Shown: positions 8,027 through 14,349 of the stretch, in pieces | Position numbering within the stretch: position 1 is the stretch's first letter | Layout: each line of letters begins with the position of its first letter | NCBI GenBank assembly: GCA_016215025.1 | Contig: JACRMI010000019.1 | Location: forward strand, 1 to 64,000 | Direction of reading: 5' to 3' | DNA from: Chloroflexota bacterium | GTDB lineage: Bacteria; Chloroflexota; Anaerolineae; UBA4142 | Length of the DNA stretch: 64,000 nt | Translations under genes and position numbers: made by a program | Notes under the pieces: generated by a model | Told to the model about the DNA's origin: nothing | The model's database searches: none | Seen by the model: the letters and a program-made list of their open reading frames with translations, nothing else

Positions 8027-9108
8027 CCTCTCTTATTTTTGTTCGCAATCGAAACGCGCAGCACGCGCGCGGTGTTGAACATGAACACCAGCAGTGCAAT
8101 CACATTGAGCATCCCACCCCATTGGCGAATTGAAAACGCGGTTGCCAAATCGCCGCCGATGCGCAGAATCAGCGAGGCATGAAGCAAAATCAAGTGCGCG
8201 TAAAACGCCGGCTGAAATTGAATCGGCATTTGCAAGATGGAGGGTAAGATGATCGGCGCATGTCCGAAGATCATGGAGAAAACGAATCCGAGAAAGAGCG
8301 CGTGCAAGATCGCATCGTACGCGAATCCGCCGGTCACTTGTCCAAACGCGAGCATGAAAATGCCGCTGATGCCTAGCCACACATAGCCGGACAACATGCA
8401 CGCGGCGATAAAGCGCGGCAATCCATTTTGACGCACCGTTCGCCGCGCAATGTCGAATCGCAAGAGCCATGCCGCCAGCACGAGCATGCCGACGCCGAAA
8501 ATGCGATTGCCGACATTCGCCTCGATCAGCGTTGCACCCAATCCAATCAAGATCAAACCGATTGCGCTGATGAAAAGCCAACGCGTCCAGGTCGGCAGTT
8601 GCAGTAATCGACCAAGCTCTAGGCGTTCGCCGACAATCGTCAGCACCAGAAAGCCTGCCCACCACAAGACAACTTGGAAAATGGGTGTATCGACCAACCA
8701 CAACGCATTGCCGATCAGCCAAAGCAGCGCGCCGATCAACATCGTGATCGTGTACAGCGCGGCATGTTTGCGAACAATGACGACGTAGATGCCAACGAGT
8801 GCTGCGCTCGAGCCGACGATGAGGGCAGGCGCAATCGGTGCAGGTAGCCCAACAATCAACGCAATGACGCCGAGCGCACTAAAAATCGGCGCGGCAAACA
8901 TCCAGCGCTGTCCCAACGCGACGACGCGTTCGATGCTGATGAGCACGCCGAGAAATCCAGAGACCATCAGCGGGCCGTGATTTTGTGGAAGCGAAGACAC
9001 GATCGGCGGAAAGGTCCAACCGATGCGGATCAAGCCGGCCCACATGGCGGCGAGCGCGGCCAAGATCGCAATGGCGATCAGCGGAAAACGGATTCGTTCG
9101 AGTTGCAT
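8023..9108 (-). CDS. polytopic membrane protein resembling NnrS
   Basis: A 361-residue, very hydrophobic protein with about ten to twelve predicted membrane helices. The segments NHGPLMVSGFLGVLISIER near the N-terminus and HALFLGFVFSMIFGHAPIILP near residue 275 contain spaced histidines typical of the NnrS family, haem- and copper-linked membrane proteins associated with nitric-oxide stress. The similarity is by motif only. Start taken at ATG 9108; a TTG at 9117 is also in frame. A promoter-like TATACT lies about 25-30 bases upstream. It overlaps the cupin gene by four bases, suggesting the two act together, perhaps in metal or nitrosative-stress handling, which is inference. Confidence 0.6.
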   Translation of the reverse strand: MQLERIRFPLIAIAILAALAAMWAGLIRIGWTFPPIVSSLPQNHGPLMVSGFLGVLISIERVVALGQRWMFAAPIFSALGVIALIVGLPAPIAPALIVGSSAALVGIYVVIVRKHAALYTITMLIGALLWLIGNALWLVDTPIFQVVLWWAGFLVLTIVGERLELGRLLQLPTWTRWLFISAIGLILIGLGATLIEANVGNRIFGVGMLVLAAWLLRFDIARRTVRQNGLPRFIAACMLSGYVWLGISGIFMLAFGQVTGGFAYDAILHALFLGFVFSMIFGHAPIILPSILQMPIQFQPAFYAHLILLHASLILRIGGDLATAFSIRQWGGMLNVIALLVFMFNTARVLRVSIANKNKRG

Positions 9109-9191
9109 TAGCCCCAATCGAGTTCAAGACTCGTCCAAGTATAATGGAGTAATCTGAAATTGAAAGTGACTTTAGTCATACTGCGCCGAGC

Positions 9192-9232
9192 AAAAAGAAA
9201 ACGACGCGAATGTCTGATTATTCACGTCGTTT
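9192..9232 (-). terminator. terminator of the tRNA-Lys gene
   Basis: On the minus strand AAACGACG pairs with CGTCGTTT and is followed by TCTTTTTG, eight bases beyond the tRNA 3' end. Confidence 0.75.
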
Positions 9233-9278
9233 CTAGTCGATGAGCCGCCAGGGATTTGAACCCTGAACCTAATGATTA

Positions 9279-9983
9279 CCTACCACACTTGCTTTCGCAA
9301 GCCCCAGTTGAGTTGTGGTCTGGACTATATCATCGCCCCTTTTCACTTAGGGCGTCCGGCGTATAGTCTCTGAGGAGTCTTGACAATGTAAAGTCCTCTG
9401 CGGATTTAATTAACGCTCTTTGATGATTTTTCGCAGGCGTCAATCGAATTGTGAGGGTTCCTTTATTCTTTAGGGCTTGATTTGCTCTGATGTAAAAGAC
9501 TTGACGTGTGTCTTCTACCACGGGAGCAAAAACGTCAACATCATCTTGCTGATAGGTGTAGTTGTACTTGGGATTCAGCGTCAACTTTCTAAGATTTAGA
9601 ACTGCTACACCATTCTTTGATGTTGTCGTCTTGACTTGAACCTTGACAGGTCGATTACCTATCAAGACGATCAAATCGACTCGGCTTAGGTCACCAAACT
9701 CCTGGAAGACTGGAATACCTGCCCGCAGGAGTTCAAGTAACACAATTCCTTCGCCGATAGTACCCTTACGCTTAGGATGTTCCACGATGATTTTTTCCTA
9801 AGCTGTGTCAAGTTTCCTGCTGATTGCCCAATCCAACGGATTGTTACCATTTGATGGTACCGTTGGCTTTAGGGTTTTCCAGCATACAGCCAGATTTTCA
9901 CTTTCGCATTTCTGCGAAAGGCTCCTAATAGTGCATCCACATAATCTTGCCTAATCGCATTATTATGTGTCTGCACTAACTCA
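9279..9983 (-). mobile_element. group I intron in the tRNA-Lys anticodon loop
   Basis: The intron core is visible on the minus strand: a P-like element with AATCAGCAGGAAAC at 9829-9812, a Q-like AAATCCGCAGAGG at 9407-9395, the R element CAGAGACTATACG at 9372-9360 and the S element GATATAGTCC at 9331-9322. R and S share the 7-bp P7 pairing GACTATA/TATAGTC. Group I introns end in G after a U-terminated 5' exon. A cut after the T at 9984 with the last intron base at 9279 (G) meets both rules and restores CTCTTAA. This puts the junction inside the anticodon, between positions 35 and 36. The exact 5' site and P1 helix were not resolved. Confidence 0.88.
9330..9785 (-). CDS. intron-encoded PD-(D/E)XK homing endonuclease
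   Basis: The frame opens at a GTG (9785); the only codons between it and an upstream in-frame TAG contain no ATG. The 151-residue protein begins HPKRKGTIGEGIVLLELLRAG and has SRVDLIVLIGNRPVKVQVKT, the D...QVK pattern of the group I intron-associated PD-(D/E)XK endonucleases, the family of cyanobacterial I-SspI (from a tRNA-fMet intron). It would cut intronless tRNA-Lys alleles and drive intron homing. The reading frame passes through the intron Q and R elements, and its TGA stop at 9332-9330 overlaps the first bases of S. The same bases therefore encode both the protein C-terminus and the ribozyme core. Confidence 0.88.
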   Translation of the reverse strand: MEHPKRKGTIGEGIVLLELLRAGIPVFQEFGDLSRVDLIVLIGNRPVKVQVKTTTSKNGVAVLNLRKLTLNPKYNYTYQQDDVDVFAPVVEDTRQVFYIRANQALKNKGTLTIRLTPAKNHQRALIKSAEDFTLSRLLRDYTPDALSEKGR

Positions 9984-10034
9984 AGAGTCATTTGCTCTGC
10001 CAGTTGAGCTAGCGGCCCGTTTTTGACTGGCGGT

Positions 10035-10064
10035 AATATAGCACGATTGGAAAAGATTGGCAAA
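10035..10064 (-). promoter_or_regulatory. tRNA-Lys promoter
   Basis: Minus-strand TTGCCA (10064-10059) and TATATT (10040-10035) with an 18-base spacer, 17 bases before the tRNA 5' end. Confidence 0.65.
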
Positions 10065-10093
10065 TTGCGCGGAGTTTCCACTTGTGCTATACT
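10065..10093 (+). promoter_or_regulatory. tRNA-Arg promoter
   Basis: TTGCGC at 10065-10070 and TATACT at 10088-10093, spacer 17, ending 16 bases before the tRNA. It is back to back with the tRNA-Lys promoter. Confidence 0.7.
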
Positions 10094-10109
10094 TTTTTGC
10101 GATCGAATC

Positions 10110-10183
10110 GCCCCTGTAGCTCAATTGGATAGAGCGAAGCACTCCTAACGCTGAGGTTGTGGGTTCAAGTCCCGCCAGGGGCA
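10110..10183 (+). tRNA. tRNA-Arg(CCT)
   Basis: 74 bases. Acceptor GCCCCTG pairs perfectly with CAGGGGC, discriminator A; D arm GCTC-AATTGGATA-GAGC; T arm GTGGG-TTCAAGT-CCCGC with one T-G. The anticodon loop CTCCTAA gives CCT, reading arginine AGG. The anticodon stem AAGCA/CGCTG is weak: positions 27-43 (A-G) and 31-39 (A-C) do not pair, leaving three good pairs. CCA is not encoded. Confidence 0.9.
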
Positions 10184-10204
10184 CTAAATCGAAGAGAAGC
10201 GAAC

Positions 10205-10237
10205 GGGATTGGATTCGAAGATCCTTTCCCTTTTTTT
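10205..10237 (+). terminator. terminator of tRNA-Arg
   Basis: GGGATTGGAT and ATCCTTTCCC form an interrupted stem around TCGAAG, followed by a run of seven T. Confidence 0.65.
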
Positions 10238-10271
10238 GTTGTAAGTTGTTTTATACGTTTTAGTACCCCCC

Positions 10272-10299
10272 TTGACTTGAGTCTGTATGTGCTTATACT
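10272..10299 (+). promoter_or_regulatory. candidate promoter for the first secreted protease
   Basis: TTGACT at 10272-10277 and TATACT at 10294-10299, spacer 16. It would start a leader of about 390 bases that contains the c-di-GMP-II riboswitch. Between 10300 and 10508 nothing else is recognised except a second TTGACA at 10385-10390 without a good -10. Confidence 0.55.
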
Positions 10300-10507
10300 T
10301 GATCACGCTGTGGGCAAATACCCGCTTGATGGCAATTGACCGGTTAAGCGAATAAAGACCGAGTTGCACTAAAAGTTTCTCTGCTTGACAATGTATTCTT
10401 GAGGCTAACGGTCTCCTCTTCTCTGTACAGCCCGTATCTTTTTCTACCCCAATTGAATCCCTACCTTGCCGCTGTTAGACAATGCTGGTCTAATGACATC
10501 GCATTCA

Positions 10508-10582
10508 TGTTGGATGCAACGAAGCCTGGCTTGTAGATTGGACACCTGAGCCAGGTGGAGCAAATGGTGTAACCGACCGCGT
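10508..10582 (+). promoter_or_regulatory. c-di-GMP-II riboswitch, copy A
   Basis: Contains AATGGTGTAACCGACCG at 10563-10579, the signature of class II c-di-GMP aptamers (known form: AGUGCAACCGACCGUG). Upstream are GGATGCAACGAAGCCTGGC and, closing the inner helix, GCCAGGTGGAGC; CCTGGC and GCCAGG pair. The P1 3' strand runs directly into a terminator at 10577-10617. It sits in the leader of the trypsin-like protease gene at 10701. Copies B (14170) and C (18763) have the same order of elements. Confidence 0.88.
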
Positions 10583-10617
10583 TCATGCTTTAGGCATGAC
10601 ACGGTCATTTCTTTTTC
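10577..10617 (+). terminator. attenuator overlapping riboswitch A
   Basis: CCG-G-TTCATGC pairs with GCATGA-C-CGG with small internal mismatches, followed by TCATTTCTTTTT. The 5' strand is the last part of the aptamer, so aptamer and terminator compete. Confidence 0.75.
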
Positions 10618-10626
10618 AGATTCAGC

Positions 10627-10636
10627 AAGGAGGTGA
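10627..10636 (+). other. AAGGAGGTGA element in leader A
   Basis: A perfect extended Shine-Dalgarno sequence with no well-placed start codon, 65 bases before the protease ATG, which has its own GAGGAG site. Similar elements lie in four other leaders. Confidence 0.6.
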
Positions 10637-10700
10637 GGCGAATCAAGAGTTGACAAGGCAGATTGAGCAAACGTTCGTAACCTAACCTGAGGAGAAACAA

Positions 10701-11534
10701 ATGCGTACGAAACTTTTCGTATTGGTTGCTGTGGTGGTGCTCTTGCTGCTCATGGTCGCACCGACGGCAGCCGTGACCGATGGAGAACTGGATGGGGATG
10801 CCCATCCACAGGTTGTTCTGCTTCTGATGGAAGTTGGAGGGCAGCCAGCATTTCGCTGCAGTGGCACCTTACTTTCTTCAACAGTGCTTTTGACTGCTGG
10901 ACATTGCACCAATAATTACCCCGGTGCACCCTATACCGGCATGAGAGTCTTTACGGAATCGGATGTTCAAGCCGGTATCGGCACCACCAACAATTATCCG
11001 TTTGCGGGCCCCAACAGCGTGGAAGCTGTTTCCTGGGCAGCACATCCCCTCTACGAGACCGCTCCCTTCTTCGTTCATGATGTTGGCGTGGTTATCCTCC
11101 AAGCGCCGGGGGTGATTTTACCGCCAGACAAGTATGCCACGCTTCCTACGGCAAACCAATTCGATTCATTCAAGACCAAGCGCGGTTTGCAAAACGTGAC
11201 CTTTACTTCGGTGGGCTATGGTCTCCAAGAGAGTTTCCCCGATGCGGCATCGTGGAAGGAACACAACACGCGAACCCGTTACGTTGCTCATCCCCGACTG
11301 CTTCAAATCAACGTGCCCGGCTTTACCGGCGACTTTTCACTCTTGCTGTCGAACAACCACGCCACCGGCGGAACCTGCTTTGGCGATTCGGGCGGGCCGA
11401 ACTTTTTGGGTAATACCAACGTGGTGGCAGGCGTCACCTCTTTTGGCATCAACGGAAATTGCGCTGGCACCGGCGGCGTCTTCCGCATGGATCGCCAAAA
11501 TGTCCTGGATTTCGTCGATCCGTATCTCCCGTAA
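10701..11534 (+). CDS. secreted trypsin-like serine protease, paralogue 1
   Basis: Start ATG 10701 follows GAGGAGAAACAA. The 277-residue protein has a signal peptide (MRTKLFVLVAVVV..., probable cleavage after APTAA near residue 24) and a chymotrypsin-fold S1 domain. The catalytic triad is complete: His68 in LTAGHC, Asp127 in HDVGVVIL and Ser230 in GGTCFGDSGGP. Two cysteines flank the His loop. It should act outside the cell on proteins. It is closely related to the protease at 17690 (shared MRTK start, domain length and motifs). Expression is very probably under the c-di-GMP-II riboswitch in its leader. Confidence 0.93.
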   Translation: MRTKLFVLVAVVVLLLLMVAPTAAVTDGELDGDAHPQVVLLLMEVGGQPAFRCSGTLLSSTVLLTAGHCTNNYPGAPYTGMRVFTESDVQAGIGTTNNYPFAGPNSVEAVSWAAHPLYETAPFFVHDVGVVILQAPGVILPPDKYATLPTANQFDSFKTKRGLQNVTFTSVGYGLQESFPDAASWKEHNTRTRYVAHPRLLQINVPGFTGDFSLLLSNNHATGGTCFGDSGGPNFLGNTNVVAGVTSFGINGNCAGTGGVFRMDRQNVLDFVDPYLP

Positions 11535-11551
11535 ACAAAAACCTAAAATGT

Positions 11552-11588
11552 ACTTGCCCCGAATTTTTTTCGGGGCAAGTTGTTTTGG
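11552..11588 (+). terminator. terminator after protease 1
   Basis: ACTTGCCCCGAA and TTCGGGGCAAGT form a perfect 12-bp stem, followed by TTGTTTTGGTT, 18 bases past the stop codon. Confidence 0.85.
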
Positions 11589-11860
11589 TTGGCGATGTAT
11601 GCGGATTGCATGCGGCGAGGTGAGCTGGATACCGTCGAATGGAGTGGCAGTAGTCGAGCCGACACCGAGTGCTTCATCGAAAATCCTTGGGTGCGCGTGG
11701 CGCTCTAGCCAAAGGCGATTTGCCGTAACAACTGGTTCTCTAAACCAATCGAATTCTGACTCAAGTCTCACCGCACAAATCGATGTGAGGCGAGATTTAT
11801 CCCGAGTTGTTAATAGTAAGTGCAAGCATGTAGATCATGCTTGCATAGAGAGAGGTAATC
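11589..11860. other. non-coding stretch before the CHRD gene
   Basis: No gene is supported here. The only structure seen is a perfect hairpin GCAAGCATG-TAGAT-CATGCTTGC at 11822-11844, ending just before the ribosome binding site (AGAGAGAGG) of the gene at 11861. It has no T-tract and could be an operator or a message-stabilising stem. No c-di-GMP aptamer is recognisable in this leader. Confidence 0.5.
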
Positions 11861-12379
11861 ATGCGAAGGTTGAGTGTACTGTGGCTCATGGTCTTAGCCA
11901 TGCTGGCAACTGTGGGTGTTGCAGCTGCTGCAAACAGTAACTATGTCGCCCATCTTGCGGCTAGGAACGAAATCCCACCGGCGGGTGTGGTCATCGCAAG
12001 TCTGGCGCAAGGTCAAGCCATTTATCAACTGAGTGAAGATGGGACTGCTTTCCATTACAAGCTCAACGTCGCCAACATCGAGAATGTCGTCGCCGCGCAT
12101 ATTCATCTGGGAGCATCTACGGTCAATGGACCTGTCGTCGCGTTCTTGTATGGTCCGGCGGCTCCTGGCGGTGGTAGAACAAATGGTGTGCTCGCTGAAG
12201 GAACGATCACGGCCGCCAACTTGGTCGGTCCACTTGCTAGACAACCCCTCAGCGCTTTGATCGCCGCGATGGAGGCGGGCAACACGTACACCAACGTTCA
12301 CACTAACGATGGCGTCGCTCCCACCAACACTGGTGCGGGCGATTTTCCCGGCGGTGAGATCCGCGGACAGATTCACTAA
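11861..12379 (+). CDS. secreted CHRD-domain protein
   Basis: 172 residues: a signal peptide (to about AAAAN at residue 24) followed by one CHRD domain covering the rest. YVAHLAARNEIPP, the AHIHLGASTVNGPVVAFLYGP segment and NTYTNVHTNDG...GGEIRGQIH at the C-terminus are the family hallmarks. CHRD domains were named from chordin and are common in bacterial secreted proteins; their biochemical role is not established. The gene lies alone between a terminator and a REP-like repeat inside the island of exported proteins. Confidence 0.85.
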   Translation: MRRLSVLWLMVLAMLATVGVAAAANSNYVAHLAARNEIPPAGVVIASLAQGQAIYQLSEDGTAFHYKLNVANIENVVAAHIHLGASTVNGPVVAFLYGPAAPGGGRTNGVLAEGTITAANLVGPLARQPLSALIAAMEAGNTYTNVHTNDGVAPTNTGAGDFPGGEIRGQIH

Positions 12380-12385
12380 ATCAGA

Positions 12386-12514
12386 GTTACTACTCGGTCT
12401 GTCATTCTGAGGTGCGTTTTTTGCACCGAAGAATCTCGCGAGGCAGAGCGAGACGCGAAGCGTTCGCTCCGCAAAGTTCGCCCCGCTCAGAATGACAGTG
12501 GGCTGAGTAGTAAC
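12386..12514. repeat. REP-like palindromic intergenic repeat, copy 2
   Basis: Outer arms GTTACTACTC (12386-12395) and GAGTAGTAAC (12505-12514) are perfect, as are inner arms CTGTCATTCTGAG (12399) and CTCAGAATGACAG (12486). Inside are a GTGC-TTTTTT-GCAC hairpin and a GAGCGAGACGCGAAGCG segment related to the other copies. Confidence 0.8.
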
Positions 12515-12538
12515 AAATCAGAGTAAAAAGGAGAATCC

Positions 12539-13846
12539 ATGAAGAAAAAAATATTGCAGGTGGCATTTCTGACCACCGCTATTTCTGTACTGCTCGTCGG
12601 CGTACTCGTTCAGTCAGCATCGGCTGGCACGACTGCGGCCATTGACCAAGCAACCGCCGCTGGACTTTGTACCACCGCTTACCCGTCAGCACCTGGTGGT
12701 CCGGACCCACTCTCACCTTGCCAGTGGGATATGGCGGTGATCAAGGCTCCGCAAGCGCAAGCGAAAGAAAAGGGTGGCGGCGTCAGGGTCGGTGTGATTG
12801 ATGGCGGTGTTGACTTTACGCATCCCGATCTCGACGGTGCGATTGATGTTGCGACCTCGTGTTCGTTCATCTACAGCACCACGCCGACAGCAGACCCACA
12901 GGAAGTTGCCAATGGAAATTGTTCGAATAAAAATGCTGTCCAAGACCTCCAAGGTCATGGGACGCATGTTGCGACCACGATTGCGGGACGCGCAAATGGG
13001 GTCGGCATCGTGGGCGTTGCGCCGGAAGCTACCATCGTGGGATTGAAGGCCTGCACCATTGCCGGCTTTTGCTTTGCAGACTCGGTGGCAGCCGCGCTTC
13101 GCTACGCCGGTGATCAGAAATTGGATGTGGTGAACCTGAGCTTGTTCGCCGATCCATACTTGTACTTTTGTGCCGACGAAGCGGCACAGAGAGCAGTCCT
13201 CTTGGATTTGCAGAACGCCGCGCGTTATGCTCAACAGCGAGGCGTCGTAATTGTCGCCGCAGCGGGCAATGAAGCGCATGACCTGGGACATCCGACGATC
13301 GATGAAATCAGCCCGGATTGGCCACCCGATACGGCAGAGGTTCGCCGAGTGCGCAACAATTGCCGTGTCACGCCTGCCGAACTGCCCGGCGTAGTCACTG
13401 TGTCGGCGACTGGCGTAAACACTCTGGCGAGCTACTCGAACGTTGGCGGACCCGTCGACGTTGCGGCGCCAGGTGGAGATGCGGGGCAGACATCGGTCTA
13501 CGGACGCGGACGTATTCTGGCTGGTTGGTCGAGCACGGATGCAACCGGATTGTGGGAAGCACTCGCGAGTGTCAATCGTGCGGTTGAGGGCAACGGTGGA
13601 CGATGGGTGTGGATCAGCGGAACATCGATGGCATCACCGCACGCGGCTGGGGTTGCCGCTTTGATTCGTGGAAAGAATCCAAACATGCCGCAAGGCGCAG
13701 TGGCGGCGCTCCTTCGCTCATCCGCAACCTCAATGTCTTGTCCAGCGAATTGGCCCGCCGATGACCCTCGAAAATGCACGGGGGGTAAAGGTCAAACCTC
13801 GTTCTTTGGCGCAGGAATGGTGAATGCGCAGGGAGCGGTCAAATAG
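12539..13846 (+). CDS. secreted subtilisin-like serine protease (S8)
   Basis: 435 residues. A signal peptide ends near residue 29 (QSASAG), followed by a short pro-region and a peptidase S8 domain. The triad is complete: Asp88 in VGVIDGGVDFTHPD, His140 in QGHGTHVATTIAG and Ser363 in SGTSMASPHAAGVAAL; AAAGNEAHD holds the oxyanion-hole Asn. Several cysteines suggest disulfides. The start ATG is preceded by AAAAGGAGAATCC. It lies behind a REP-like repeat and before the riboswitch-controlled nuclease gene. No riboswitch is seen in its own leader. Confidence 0.93.
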   Translation: MKKKILQVAFLTTAISVLLVGVLVQSASAGTTAAIDQATAAGLCTTAYPSAPGGPDPLSPCQWDMAVIKAPQAQAKEKGGGVRVGVIDGGVDFTHPDLDGAIDVATSCSFIYSTTPTADPQEVANGNCSNKNAVQDLQGHGTHVATTIAGRANGVGIVGVAPEATIVGLKACTIAGFCFADSVAAALRYAGDQKLDVVNLSLFADPYLYFCADEAAQRAVLLDLQNAARYAQQRGVVIVAAAGNEAHDLGHPTIDEISPDWPPDTAEVRRVRNNCRVTPAELPGVVTVSATGVNTLASYSNVGGPVDVAAPGGDAGQTSVYGRGRILAGWSSTDATGLWEALASVNRAVEGNGGRWVWISGTSMASPHAAGVAALIRGKNPNMPQGAVAALLRSSATSMSCPANWPADDPRKCTGGKGQTSFFGAGMVNAQGAVK

Positions 13847-13857
13847 AGTAATTCATT

Positions 13858-13892
13858 CTCTGCTCAAGCGACCGAAAGTTGCTTGAGCAGAG
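13858..13892. terminator. hairpin after the subtilase gene
   Basis: CTCTGCTCAAGC and GCTTGAGCAGAG form a perfect 12-bp stem, 11 bases past the stop codon. No T-tract follows on the plus strand, so termination would be weak or factor-assisted. Confidence 0.55.
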
Positions 13893-13916
13893 AAAAACAA
13901 AACGCCAATTTTGTAT

Positions 13917-13945
13917 TTAGACAAACAAATCTCGCCTCTTATAAT
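13917..13945 (+). promoter_or_regulatory. promoter of the nuclease leader
   Basis: TTAGAC at 13917-13922 and TATAAT at 13940-13945, spacer 17. The transcript would carry a leader of about 400 bases; 13950-14165 has several short stems (GATC- and ACGGTGATGACGCCGT-like words) but no recognised element before the riboswitch. Confidence 0.65.
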
Positions 13946-14169
13946 GACGGGGTGAAAAATATCTCATCGCAGATCTAGCTGCCTCCTGTTATCAGTATAG
14001 GTTGGATTTATATTGCAACTTGCACTGCCAAAATGATCTTATGGGATCAACCGGAATGACGGTGATGACGCCGTTGTCTCCCACGATCAACTGGGACAGC
14101 TGATAACGGTGATCATGACGGTCACCTATATGCCGATCTTTGTTTTTTCGACAACTTTATCTTAACTTG

Positions 14170-14244
14170 AGCGGGAGCAATGATGCCTGATTGGTACGCA
14201 TGGACGCCATGTGTCAGGCGGAGCGAGTGGCGTAACCGACCGTG
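14170..14244 (+). promoter_or_regulatory. c-di-GMP-II riboswitch, copy B
   Basis: GCGGGAGCAATGATGCCTGA matches the 5' part of class II aptamers (Clostridium form: GCGGAAACAAUGAUG). GCCTGA pairs with TCAGGC across the inner loop. GAGTGGCGTAACCGACCGTG at 14225-14244 is the 3' signature. P1 is GCGG/CCGT. The 3' strand of P1 is also the 5' strand of the terminator at 14240. Confidence 0.92.
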
Positions 14245-14272
14245 AACACAGTTTTGTGTATCACGGTTTTTT
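14240..14272 (+). terminator. attenuator overlapping riboswitch B
   Basis: CCGTGA-ACACA pairs with TGTGT-A-TCACGG, followed by six T. Formation of aptamer P1 would block it. Confidence 0.88.
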
Positions 14273-14277
14273 ATTTC

Positions 14278-14286
14278 AGGAGGTGA
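14278..14286 (+). other. AGGAGGTGA element in leader B
   Basis: Extended Shine-Dalgarno sequence immediately after the terminator, 64 bases before the gene start, which has its own CAGGAGGAAATAAAG site. Confidence 0.6.
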
Positions 14287-14349
14287 TTTGCCAATTATTG
14301 CGATCGATCGTCATTCCGAATATCCCCAAATCCCCAGGAGGAAATAAAG

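Larger units (their letters stand above)
9241..10018 (-). tRNA. tRNA-Lys(CTT), split by a group I intron
   Basis: The 5' half (10018-9984) gives acceptor GGGCCGC, D arm GCTC-AACTGGCA-GAGC, anticodon stem AATGA and loop CTCTT. The 3' half (9278-9241) gives AA, stem TCATT, variable AGGTT, T arm CAGGG-TTCAAAT-CCCTG, acceptor GCGGCTC and discriminator A. All stems pair when the halves are joined (one G-T in the acceptor), giving loop CTCTTAA with anticodon CTT, i.e. lysine AAG codons. CCA is not encoded. About 705 bases separate the halves in the anticodon loop. The gene has its own promoter and terminator, and it is divergent from tRNA-Arg at 10110. Confidence 0.93.

Noticed and set aside
11337..11825. 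A 162-codon minus-strand frame crossing the protease 3' end and the spacer before the CHRD gene
   Set aside because: It runs through the terminator at 11552 and opposite the catalytic Ser region; no family match or ribosome site.
11822..11844. Hairpin before the CHRD gene as a further riboswitch
   Set aside because: Only a simple stem; no aptamer-like conserved bases and no terminator follows.
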